Source of the DNA: Apostichopus japonicus
Taxonomy: Eukaryota; Echinodermata; Holothuroidea; Aspidochirotida; Stichopodidae
Direction: 5' to 3'
DNA: 64,000 bases
Assembly: GCF_037975245.1 (NCBI RefSeq)
Contig: NC_092582.1
Coordinates: 8,930,501 to 8,994,500, forward strand
Made by a program: the position numbers and the translations under genes. Shown one piece after another: positions 22,198-33,801 of this stretch. The notes under the pieces are model-generated. The model was not told where the DNA came from. It worked only from the letters and a program-made list of their open reading frames with translations, and did not search any database. Each line of letters opens with the position of its first letter. Position 1 is the first letter of the stretch.

Positions 22198-25100
22198 CTG
22201 ATAACATAAACAGAAATTATATTAACGAATTCATCATACCAAATATATACGTATTTCTAGTATTTTAATTTCATTAGTTAGTGTGTTCAGAACGTGTTGA
22301 CGACACTTACCTTTATAACTGTTATTAAATATTAATCAAACGTTTAAATAACCACCGAGGCTTTCAAACAGCCAAGTTAACCGAACATATCATACATCAT
22401 AAGCCGGAGTATCATTTCAATTATAGCGATCGGTGAATTTTGCATACTATTATTGATGCGATCCAAATACAATCATCGTCAACGTTCTGCCTAGACTTTA
22501 TTCTTCCTAATAATTTTTCTTAAAACTTACAAAAACACGATTTATAAAGTTAAGTTGGGTATTAGAACTGGGGGAGTTGTTGCCAAAAAACCAAAACAAA
22601 TTCCCCAAATCTTCAAAAATTTTTACTAGGCCGCTATATAACGAATATGAACTTCCGGTAGTGTTTCTATACTCGTTTATGTAGAAAAATGTAGAATTTT
22701 GAATTCTTCAACCGAGTAAACCTATCCAACAGGAATAAAGAAAAATATAAACTGCAACTCTAGTGTGGTAACGACAATCTCACCTGTCGTCTCTCGTCAG
22801 CCTGGCTGATCTTTTGGGAGAGTTCTTTCTTTGCCTCTTCCTGGGTTGCTTTTTCTGCATTTTGCATCGCTCTCCTGACTTTATCAACTCGAGCGCTCTT
22901 CAGACGCAGTCTCTCCTGCTTTTGAGTTGCTTGTTGCTGTCAAGTGCAGAGGAATAAATCTAATTATTATTGATGTAATTATGCTGAAATGGACTTGGAA
23001 AAGACTGCATTTTATCTTTTGTGGTAGATTTAGGTTACAACGTATACTTAACATATAATGATCGGGGCTAAAGGTGCTGTCGACTTTGATGGTAATTTGA
23101 AACTCTCTGCAAATAACAAGATCAAAGACCTATATACACACATCACACCATACACTTGGATTCGATACAACGTAAGCAGAGGTGCACATGAGAAAAAGGA
23201 TTAACCAAGGGCCTCAACTCATGTAATCATCTTGCTGCTTATATTAGCGACTCCCTTCCCCCTTCTGTGACAATCCCCGTCCCGGCCCCTTTCTCTTCTT
23301 TCCCGCGCAGCTTATATTAGCGACTCCCTTCCCCCTTCTGTGACAATCCCCGTCCCGGCCCTTTGTCTTCTTTCCCGCGTAACCCTAAATACAATATGCA
23401 TCTGTTTTTCAGTACGAGAATTACAAAGTAATCACCTCACGCCGCTCCGTGGCCTTCTCCAGCTTCCCTTCGATGTCCTTCTTGGACACGACCTTCTTCC
23501 GCGGCTTCGTGGTAAATTTGAAGTGTGGTGGAGGTGGTAGTGGACGCTTGTCGAGACAAACTTTGAAGGCAACACTGCCCTTAATCCCCTCTATCTCCTG
23601 TTCGGGGGCTTTACAGCTACTGGCGGTGAAGATTCCCTGCTTGGCCAGATGGTCGAGCATGTTGACAGTTCGTTTGCCTGTCTTTTTGTTCATGCCTTGT
23701 TTGGCAGGCAATGGAGGTAGACGGACTCCTGGTTAGAAAATGAGAAGAAAAAATATGGGAGGGGGGGGGTCAATTATGGGGTGAAACTTTTCTGATTAGA
23801 GCATTTATTTATAAATATTCATGACAAGTTTTGTTGATATATTTTCGTTGAAAGTTCTTTCTAAACTGACGTTGTTCCCAATCTGTATATGTTTGTATAT
23901 CTCTCAAATTGAACCACCCTCTACACCCACCCTATCTCCACCCCCCCCCCTATACCCACAACAATACAAAAACGTTTACACCTCTTCTAATAGAATACAA
24001 AACTGCAGTTCGTGTGGTAGATAATACCCATATCCTTAACTTGTAAAATAATAATAATAATAATTATAATAATAATAATGACAATAATATACAAGTGCAT
24101 AAACATACCACTCCGTCGGAGTTTGTTGGGGGAGATTGCTGTTGGGGGTTCATCCTCAGAGCTCCCCAGGTCTGGGACGTAAAGCTCCAAACTGATCTGC
24201 TTTGGAGCTGATTTAGGGCGGGACTTATTGATGAGTCGGAGTTGGAACTCATCCAGGTCTTTGTGCTCGGGGACGGGCCTCACCTGCATTGAAATAACGA
24301 AAATGATAGTTATCCTGTAAGTTACGTTCAAAAGTAACAGTGAGTCACTTTTCTGCCATCAATTTCCGCTTTAATATTTTCTTACCTTTTACTCTCTCCC
24401 ACCCCTCCCAACTGAACAAACACAAACACACACAAATGAAAATGATTTATATGTAAATTCAAAACAAAACAAATAGCTATGGGAAAAATGATCGTATCTG
24501 ACCAGAGAGTGTCGGGGGAGATGGGGTCACGGGTCAATTAGGGGTCTCGTGGAAATGTGGGATGAAAAATAAGCCACAAACAGGGAGTCCGGTGATATAA
24601 TTATCCCAGACGCCCGATCTGGCGCATTCGGATTAATGAATTGATAAGGTTTAGTCTCTGATGTTTGGATAGAGTAAATTTGATTTCATTTCAGATGTGT
24701 TTTTAACGGGTACGATGTCTCTCATGGATATGAGCGTCTCTAGAGTATTTTTTTTTTTTTTGGCCCGGTCTGACTACGGTACTTCATCAACCAGATTTGA
24801 TACGCTGTTCACTTCCTGTACCCTGACATGAAGTTGTTCAATATTACATGTCTATCATGCATGTGATTAAAACTATAGAAACCTACGCTAAAACGAACTT
24901 GAAAAAAAAATCTGCTATAGCGGATGCGTATATATGTTGTTTGTTCGAAAAAAAGTTTACTTCATGCAGGTAGCATGTTTTTTTTTTGCCGAAATATTTA
25001 AAAATAAATTACTGCCCGCACAATATGTTGTGTGTGCTACTTAGTTCATCTATTGTTATTTGTCGAATGTAAAAAGTGAAGAATGTTTTATACAGTGCCC

Positions 25101-28100
25101 CATTTCGAGAACCAGTTTTGCATTTGTGAACGAACTGGAGGTCGTCTTCTAGTAACATTCCACCAATTTAAGTACATTGCGATTGCACATACCGCAGGTT
25201 AGTTCATGCATTGGCGATTATATCATTTCCCATTTATGAGGAAATTGCTGAAAGTTTCATTACAAATATGGTCAAAATGCATTCGATATATGGGTAGATA
25301 TTTTATACTAATATTGCAGGTGTAAGATGTGTAGTAATTACATAAAATTTAATTATGAACTTTTTCAGTTCGCAAGTTTTTAGCGTATACCAAAACTATC
25401 ACACCAGTACAGCGCATATATAACTTGCGATTTCTAGCTATTGTTTTGTGTCAAGCCTATTATTACCTGGTAGCATTTCATACACAATATTGGTCTTTTG
25501 GAATCAGATCAAACTTTAATCTATTTTAAGAGGTCCCTGGGAAACAATGCGCGTTGCAATTATTTTTTTCGCGCGTCCCTAAAGACTATATTGCGTCGAA
25601 GCGCGGTAACAGATGTGTGCACTTCACAACTTGCGCATTTGGACGCGCGCGTCGACACATGTATCCCAGGCCCATGTATAGTTGCGCGCATTTCAGTTTC
25701 TAATTGGATTTCGAATTTAAGATCAATAGAACACACTAATTCAATATTTACGTTGCAGGTGCTTTTTTAGTATTTGTCTTATAGCCATATCTGCCTTGTG
25801 CCGGCACTTAAATCATGTTCCTGCATGCGAGCAGCATCAACTGTAGTCACCTAATGGAATATATTGGATTTAATGGATGTAATAAACACTATAGCATATG
25901 TGCATAGATAACAAATCCAGAGACCACGGCATATCAGAAGGTCATTCCTGAAGTGGAATCAGGTGAGGTTACATCTCGTATTTATCATCTTCACTTGCTA
26001 CATTTTCGAAATGGTTGAAATAAGCCTAATTCACGAAGAAAATCCGAATACAAATGTAATGTTCCTTCTTGCACTGCAGGCTCTATAAATTTTAACTGGT
26101 TTCGACGAGACTGTATCGATTAAATCTGCGTCGAAAAGTGACTAGGCTAGGCCTAGGCCAAAGTTACCATTGGACCTTCAATCAATGAAACTAGATCTAT
26201 AGTCTGGGCATATAGGCTAGTGTATAACAGTGCGTATACATAGCCAATGTGTAACACAGTACGCGAAATAATCGTAGACCACCATACTTAATGATGTTTC
26301 CTGAAACATCGATCAAATTCCTGGACTTAATAAAGGAAACTGTGTCAATCACGACTAGCCTTTGGGCCGTTGAAGCCGATTACATGTAGCCTAGTAGGTT
26401 CTGCACCCCCCCCCCCCCACCCTCCGTCTTCCAAAATTATATAAGGTTAACATGCAAGGTTGTGCAAATAACTTCTTTTAATTTTTGTGCGGGGTTGGAC
26501 AGGAGAATCACTCCAGCCCTCCCCCACCCTTGAACCCGGGCCTGCGTTTGACAATGTCTGGCGATTCACACGTCACTGCTGAACTTTATGTTGGAATGAC
26601 CCCTAAATTAATTTGATATGGAGCTACTTTTAGTTATCCACAAGATTTGGGAAATGTAATGATACTTGTGCAGTAAATAGGTTTCTTGCGTTTTTGTGCT
26701 TTATGTGTTATAAATTCTGGAATAATAAGGTTTGGAATAGGAGGAATATCAAAATTGTTCGTCTGTATAGCGACGATGTATGTGATGCATTTTGAGTGTA
26801 CAAAGGACAATGAGAGTTCCACGCGTGTACCCTGCTGGCTTTACCTAATGAAGCAACTATACCAGTGTTTCATAACACAAAGGTATATGATTTCAAAAGA
26901 TCCAAAAGTACATATGCAAATGCTGTACTTTTGCTGTTTTTGTTCGCACAAGTTGAGTATAGACTATAGGATAAGGTGTGATGCAGTTTAGAAAAAAAAA
27001 AATATGTTGTGACATTTTGAGTGACGGTTCATAAAATTTGAAGATTATGCTTCCAGGTGTCGAACTAATCCTCCCCCCCCCCCTCCTCCACTACCATCAT
27101 CGCCCTCCCTCTCCCCCCTCCCACCCCTAAAAAATCCCCAACTCGATTAGTGTTGGAATTTAGGCCTATATGTGTTGGAGGACGTATATGGTTTACCTAA
27201 GTTACTTTGTTAATCTATTACGATGTATATAGCAATAGTGACAAATCGTATGATATGTGTGGTTGTCACATTGGGCAGTGAGGAGTCGCGAGATACTAAC
27301 GAGAATGTATTGTTTGTCTGTTCAGGATAAGGGACAAAGAATATTGGTAGGTGATGAAGCTGTTTTTCCGATTTTAAATTATGTACGGACTTCGACGTGT
27401 GTGTTTCTGCAGCAAGCTTTAAAGGGGGGGGGGTTCAGAGGGGTGGGGAGGATTCATATAACTTCCCTCTTGCTACTATTTGGAGAGGATTCGAATTCGA
27501 AACTCGCTGGCATATTTCTACTGTTTTGTTTTAACCTCTGCTCTCCAATCCATCCCTTGTTGAGCTTCTGATAAAGTACTTGTTTTCAATTATACGCTTG
27601 CGATTATCCTTTCTGTGAAATAGTTTGATTTAAACCATTCGACAAGTTCATAGTTATACAGTTTGTTTTCATAATCAAATTGGCACGAACGAAATGCTTT
27701 TGAAGTGGTTGTCTTTTATCTGTGACGGAAACGTCTCTGATATTAAATCACATTGCATGATGACACCTGCTGGAATGTGAAACCACATTGTGACGAGCTT
27801 GAAAGTTGTAACATATTTGATTCATTAATTCAAGTAAGACTTGTATGTACATGTTTTATATATGTGTATATACATGGTCACCTATAGGGGTGGAAGTAGT
27901 TGTTGGAAAATAATTTGTCTCAGTTAACCGATTTATTGTTGGTTTATGCTCGTCGGCTTTCGTTGTCTGCAAGTGAAACTTATCGACCGGTCAAACTTAG
28001 GAGGGGGGGGTGGGTAAAAAGAAAAAATATAGATTTTAGGATGTTTTCAATCTAATATGGAACAACTGGAATATAAAGAAAACCTTCTTTTCATTCCATG

Positions 28101-31100
28101 ATGATATGAAAGCCTACATTATCTTGTCGTTAAATGATATTTGCAGCTCACGTCAACAATAAATTAAATGTGACGAAAGTATAAAAGTTAAACCCACGTC
28201 TTTCTTCAGAAGTCACTGAAGTACCACTCGCCAGTACATCTCATCTTTCCTCCAATGCAAAGAAATCGAACACATAACCAGCTTTGGCGGTTTTAATTGT
28301 TTTTTCTAAACTGATGTAAATGCCGAAATGTTAATCCATTATTTTATAAATCCTAAAAATTCAATCGAAACATTTTTACAAGATCTGTTCAGGGGTTAGC
28401 TTCCCCTTCCTCTCCCCTCCTCTCCCCTTCCTCTCCCCTCCTCTCCCCTTCCTCTCCCCTAGCTTCCTCTCCCCTTCCTCTTCTCTTCCTCTCCTCTTCC
28501 TCTCATTTTACTTCATGTAAAGATAAAGAGTACCATTGGATGACATTCAACATCATTTGTCTTTGACAAATGTGTGATCAATTGTAAACATGTTGTATGA
28601 GGGCATAAATGTCACATTCTTTCCAAATTCTCGAATTTTGTATTTCTGATCTAATGGTCTGCAGTATATTGAAAAAAAAAATCATCCACTTTTATAACTG
28701 ATCTTCGACTTTTCAAATAGTCATTTCTCAATGTCCATGTTACCATGTACATTAAAATTTGTATAGGAATGCACCTGGACTGACAGCAATGTTTTAGTTA
28801 CTCTTCAACGTATCAAACTTTAAATTTCTCCCTGAAATCATCCTGATATACCAACTTCAGGGTGGATGCTTATATGCAAATTATTTCATCTGCTATATAA
28901 TGCTTAGTGGGTATGATATACCCTTTTTGGTAAACGTCACAGGTTTCTAAAGAATACATATAGCATGCGTTGTACATACCATTAGCACAACGAATACACA
29001 AGTTTAGTTATTCTATAGGTATAGCAGAGTATAAAATGGTGTAACTTATATATGAAGGAGTAGGGAAATATACCTAGAGAAAGTGTCTTAAGGTTTTGTG
29101 TAGACATCTAAATAGGGTTTAAAATAACCCTTTCATAGCCCACTCATGCATGCACCCACTTAGAATAAGTTTTAATAATACCTACTGTCAATACCACCAT
29201 CAATGTAGTTTTAAATCCCTTTTTCTTCTCATTCCCCACCTTACCCCACCCCACCCCGGCCCTAATACCTCGCTAGTAATGACTGCTAATATTCAATTTA
29301 TGATAACAATAACAATGGACATAAAGTTTCCTATTACTAAATATGAAATCATATAACCCCCCCCCCCCCTTTCCCCTAACATCTCAAACTCTGTAAGTTC
29401 CATGTCATCACTGATTATTCAGCTTTGCCTTTGTGTTTATATAAAGTATTTGCATTTTTATCGTATTAAAAGCTATAGATAATATCAAAGAAAATTAATA
29501 CAATTTACAACAAGCACAGGACAAGAGCAATGAACAATTGAAAAATCAAACAATTAGCATGAACAATAGAAACTCAAATAATGTAGAACACTGTATTCGT
29601 TTTTAATTTATTTATGCCATATAGCAGAAAAAGAAGACAAGACACATTTTCCCCTTTTATTTTATTTTTTTCACTCTCTCTTATCTTTGGGGAGGGGCGG
29701 GGTGGTGTGAGGAGGTGGTGAGTGGTGGGTGCATGGGTGGGATGGGGAGGGGTTTGTATAGTATTTTGATAAACCATTTTTCATGACATTACCAAGGTAA
29801 ATGGAGGGGTTTCTGGCTTGGGGGGGGGGGGGACCTAGTATGCAAGTCTACTATGGTGATGTAGTAGAGGAAGGAATGAAACCAGATAAATGAAAGATCA
29901 AATCATCTATATCCCTCTGTCCCTTCCGTTCAATGTTTAACCAGTCCCCCCCCCCTTCTTCTATAAAAAAGATAAAAGGGGAAAGACATTCGCAGTTGGG
30001 AACTTTAGACTATATCACTAGGGGACAGGGCCATTCCTGTTCCAGAAAGCATTTTTCATCCATGTATAGTTTCCGGGATTTAGAAGAATGACATTTTTTC
30101 TTTTTTTTTAAACAAATTTAATTTTAGATTTATTCTTGAGGATTGGGGGGAGGGTGGTGGGTTCCTAATGAAGTTCACAATTGTCATTAGACAAATTTAA
30201 CCTATATCTTTGATGGGAGCTTAGCTGATATACAAGATTGACAAACTGTAAAAGTGATAGAGGGAATGTGGATGGGAATGGGTTAGCAATATCATCAATA
30301 ACTTTCTACAAATAGAAGGTAAGATCTCCTTAAATCATTTTCACCACTTTTTTGATAATTAAAAATCTCAACACTATACAGTATAAGCTTGCTTATGAAA
30401 TTAAATCACATTAAATGAAAATATACAGGCCAGATAAATACCAACATTTATTTATAGTATACATTTTTTCATGTGGAGCTAACACATCCACAAAGTTATA
30501 CTGTAGTATATTTCACTGTATAAAGACACCATTTACCCTCCTTAATTCCTTCCCCCAATTCCTTTCTCCTCATCCCATTCCCCTTCCATATTATCATTTT
30601 CTGTCCCCATTACTTTTCCTCTTAGTCCCCTTTCCTTCCCCTTACCCTCCCAAATCCCCTCCTCTTCCCTATAGGCCTACCATTCTCTGGCCCATTCTCC
30701 TTCCATCTCACACTTCACCCTTCTCTGTCCCCTTTTTCTTTTTCCTTCTCACATTTGCCCCACTCCCTACCCACTTCGCCTCTCCCCAACCCCTTCTGCA
30801 CTCCCCTCTCCCTATCCCCTCTCCCCATACCCTTCCCCACCCCCTCCCCATACTTCTTCCCAACTCTCCCTTTTCGACTCCACCTCATAGTGTCATTAGC
30901 TTCTCCTATAGTTAGTATCCATTGTCTTTGCCTCCACTCTCCCAACGTTCTATAATTTATGCATACATAACGTAGACCAAGGCTTAATATATCATGTAAT
31001 AATTAGAGCTGTATGACTTTTCACTGGAAACTGCTGGGTGCCTAGTCACAGTCCGTTTGCTTTGTTGTCTTACATTGATATATAACATACTGCGCATACC

Positions 31101-31535
31101 CCCCCCCCCCCCTTCCCACACATATATAAAGCATAGGCATATATGTTATAGAGGTGAATACTAATCTCGAAGGATTTGTTGCCTATCAATACGAGGCTAA
31201 CATGCTTTAACACCATTACTTTGTCAATATGACTATTGAAATACTTACAAGAATGTTAATAAATCTACTACTTATTGTAACAGTTGTGCGTTTCCACAAT
31301 GCAATGTAACGGAGTTGAAATCTTAAAACTATGAGCATTATATATGCTAGTACAATACAGTGACGTAGGGTGTAGCCTTATGAAGACCTATGTTACAAAA
31401 AAGTGTAGTTACCTTGTTGCATCGAGCTATTACTCTCTTCCAAAACTTCCATGATTTCGGACGCCTTTGCTTGTGGGTCTTCTCTTTAATTAGTTCTTCA
31501 GGTACCACCTTGAGTCTTGAGTTAGCGCAGCCCAT
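21790..31535 (-). CDS. stathmin-domain protein (STMND1-like), 5 exons, about 383 aa
   Basis: Exons on the minus strand: 31535-31413, 24283-24109, 23728-23436, 22936-22784 and 22197-21790. Junction phases are 0, 1, 0, 0, all at GT-AG sites. The N-terminus MGCANSRLK carries Gly2 and Cys3, a myristoylation/palmitoylation signature as in human STMND1 (MGCG start). The middle is Pro-rich with PPLPAK and PLPPPP. Residues 184-197 (DIEGKLEKATERRE) match the stathmin tubulin-binding repeat, and similar helices recur at 235-248 and 286-299. The acidic tail ends SSSEESLDSFYA. Stathmins bind tubulin dimers along a long helix; membrane anchoring is inferred. Further exons inside the 7.1-kb first intron cannot be excluded. 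I leave the symbol empty because orthology to STMND1 was not tested. Confidence 0.82.
22784..22936 (-). CDS. exon 4 of stathmin-like gene: one 51-residue repeat
   Basis: Exactly 51 codons, phase 0 at both ends. It reads QQATQKQERLRLKSARV onward and ends ELSQKISQADERRQ before GTGAGA. The exon is itself one repeat unit, which suggests growth by exon duplication. Confidence 0.88.
23237..23382. repeat. 73-bp tandem duplication in intron 3 of the stathmin-like gene
   Basis: Two copies of a pyrimidine-rich block starting GCTTATATTAGCGACTCCC, at 23237 and 23310, differ at only a few positions. The duplication looks recent and may be polymorphic. Confidence 0.9.
23436..23728 (-). CDS. exon 3 of stathmin-like gene: Pro-rich region and first repeat
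   Basis: It begins in a split Gly codon and reads VRLPPLPAKQG, MLDHLAKQGIFTAS, KRPLPPPPHFKF and KKDIEGKLEKATERRE before GTGATT. The last 14 residues are the first stathmin repeat. The stretch before it parallels human STMND1, where an ILEEL...GII region precedes the same helix. Confidence 0.88.
24109..24283 (-). CDS. exon 2 of stathmin-like gene
   Basis: 58 codons plus one base, from VRPVPEHKDLDEF to LRRS(G). The acceptor is AATGCAG and the donor GTATGT. It contains an acidic SSEDEPP stretch; no known domain was recognised. Confidence 0.85.
24284..31412 (-). other. 7.1-kb intron 1 of the stathmin-like gene
   Basis: No further exon could be supported. It holds a C/T minisatellite near 28.4 kb, poly-C or poly-G tracts near 26406, 27071, 27423, 29357, 29820, 29945 and 31098, and a long C/T-rich stretch at 30530-30950. 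Open frames there are low-complexity. Confidence 0.55.
28401..28504. repeat. C/T minisatellite
   Basis: Alternating 'cttcctctcccc' and 'tcctctcccc' units over about 100 bases; the complementary strand is pure purine. Confidence 0.85.
31413..31535 (-). CDS. exon 1 of stathmin-like gene: lipidation signal
   Basis: 41 codons ending CNK before GTAACT. It starts MGCANSRLKVV and continues with a strongly basic stretch (KEKTHKQRRPKSWKFWKR), the usual partner of a myristoyl anchor. The ATG has A at -3. Confidence 0.8.
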
Positions 31536-32910
31536 TTTTGGAAGTTTTTGAGAAACTCTCGAGCAGTCCCTTCACAGCACGTAGTTCAGTTAAGGAAGTG
31601 ATGTACGCGATAAATACACACAGTGCAGTACACAAAATATATATACACAGCAGCCGGAGCATGTACAACGAGGACACCAGGCCAGAGAGTAAGAATTTCA
31701 CTGTGACGTCATGCAGTCGGTAACTTTTACACGCGCTAATTGGACGAGCGTTGGCAAGGCTGTACAGTGTTCTAAAACATAAGTTTCCTTTAACGGCTCC
31801 TTTTCCACTGACAACGTATCAAAGATCATTTTATAAATATTAGATACATAATAGATTATTGATACAATTAATTAAATATTACTTAAGTAAAGCGTACAAC
31901 AAAAAAAGGTCCTTGTCATTTTTCAAGAATGTGAAAGTACTGAATATGTATATGAAAATATCGCAAGTATTGAATATGCACAAGGATATTTGTACATGCT
32001 ATACTTATTTTCTATGCAGTATAAACATAGCGGCATCATATAGAGAATGTGTTAGCTGTGTATAACGGAAGCCGGTAAGTGACATTTGCATATAGAAACT
32101 GAACAAAAAAGTTTGGCGAATCTGTTTTTGATTTTTTTTCTCGAGAAATATACTTTGGTAAAAACTGTATTTTGCCCAAGAGATTTCCTTTGACATTTTT
32201 TTTTTCTTAAAGATATTTTGAAATTTCTTTCTTATCGATATTATATCTGTTTAAGTTGGCAACTCTATTTTCTCGACAAATAAATTTTACATACATATTT
32301 TGTACAAAACAATATAGCTTTGCAAAGAAAAACAACAAACAGAAATGAGAGCTCGCCAACATTTATTTCAAGTTCAAATACAACGTCGATGAGGTGTAGC
32401 CTACATATAGCTTTCATTTTTATTAATAGATACGTTTCTCGTGAACCAAATCGTCAAAAAAAAAATGTATTTTAAATTTGAAACAGAAACCCCAATATAT
32501 TGTTCTCGATGAGTCTTATAGTGTATTTTATCCATAGACGTGGGTATAATGGGGCAGCAGATCTTCGATTTCGAAAGTGCAGGTATTACATATGTTAATC
32601 TGTGAATACTAAAAGCGTTACAAGACTGCTAAGTGCTAAACTTTGCTTGTTTAGATCGCCTGTTTAAATTGCCGTTACATGTAAATTTTGCACCTAAAAT
32701 CTTCAAGAGAATCTGTCTTTACACCACCAGCTGTCTATTTCCCATTCCTCTCACTTCCCTGATCTCCCCTCCCCCTTCAATCCTCCTCTCATCTCCTTCG
32801 CTCTTTCCGTACCTTTGCTTTCCTATACCCACTTTGTAGAAACAATATAAGCAGACGGTTTCTGTTACTTTGTTGTTTCCAGAAGAATCCCTGAATCACA
32901 TCCTCAACAT
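31536..32910. other. divergent intergenic region
   Basis: It separates the minus-strand stathmin-like gene from plus-strand SRPRA. No coding exon is visible. The first 200 bases should carry the promoter and 5'UTR of the stathmin-like gene; no clear TATA box was seen. Confidence 0.45.
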
Positions 32911-33417
32911 AACGTTTATGGCAAGCCATGTGGGACAAACACCGCATAATATATCCGCGTATTAATTCGAATATATACGCGTATTAATTCGAATATACAC
33001 GTGTTGTAGCCTACATGTGTAAAGTTTCGCTTTTTGAAGCGATCTCGCGAGCCCGCCAAAACATTTATCGTTGGTATATGTACACAGCAAGAGCGGAAAT
33101 GTTTTTTCATGTATATTCTAATTAATCCGTGCATATATTGGATTTAATCCCCATATGTATTTTATTTAATACATGTATATATTCGAATTAATACGTGCAT
33201 ATACTCGAATTAATACGTGTAAATATTCGAATAAATACGTGTATATATTCGAATTAATACGTGTATATATATTAGAATTAATACGCGGATATATTTAAGC
33301 CATATGATTGGCTAATAATATATACGCGTATATTTTCCAATTAATACGCGTATAAATTCCAATTAATACGCGGATATATTATGCAGTGTTTGTCCCACAT
33401 GGCTTGCCATAAACGTT
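32911..33417. mobile_element. 507-bp fold-back element built of 22-bp repeats
   Basis: The ends AACGTTTATGGCAAGCCATG and its exact inverse complement are the tips of arms that match with one mismatch over about 56 bases. Inward, both arms become units such as ATTCGAATTAATACGTGTAT repeating every 22 bases (33181, 33203, 33225, 33247, 33271). A short unique core lies near 33010-33120. There is no coding capacity, so it is a non-autonomous element. If the tip is TGGCAAGCC, the target duplication is TA, but the flanks are palindromic and this is ambiguous. It ends 268 bases before the SRPRA start codon. Confidence 0.85.
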
Positions 33418-33684
33418 GCTCGAAGCATGTATGGTATTGTGACTATCTGGCGTGTCAAGAGGTCAGCCTGCTAAGCTGGTATAATTCGCTTCTCGTTATT
33501 ATCCCAATGTCGTTTCTATGAGTACAATTGAGGTTTGCCGTGTAGTACAGTAACAACCGGTTCAGCTAGCAAAACCCGTGACTTGTAAATGGTTACGATA
33601 GTATGATACTCGACATTTTCCTCACGTTTAACATGCATTACAGACAAGAATAATATAACAGAGTATAGACAACAATATTTCATC

Positions 33685-33801
33685 ATGCTAGACCTTTTCA
33701 CAATTTTTAGCAAGGGTGGAATTGTTCTGTGGTATTTCCAGGGAACATATGAAGCCTTCGGACCACCCGTCAACTCACTTATTAAAAGTATTATCTTACA
33801 G
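33685..33801 (+). CDS. SRPRA: SRPRA exon 1: start of SRX domain
   Basis: 39 codons, the same number as precede the ERGG boundary in human. It reads [20 protein letters not shown] and ends LIKSIILQ before GTAACC. Confidence 0.96.

Noticed and set aside
30415-30955. Long Pro/Leu-rich open frames
   Set aside because: They come from C/T-rich low-complexity DNA in an intron, with the opposite strand also open; no domain or splice support.
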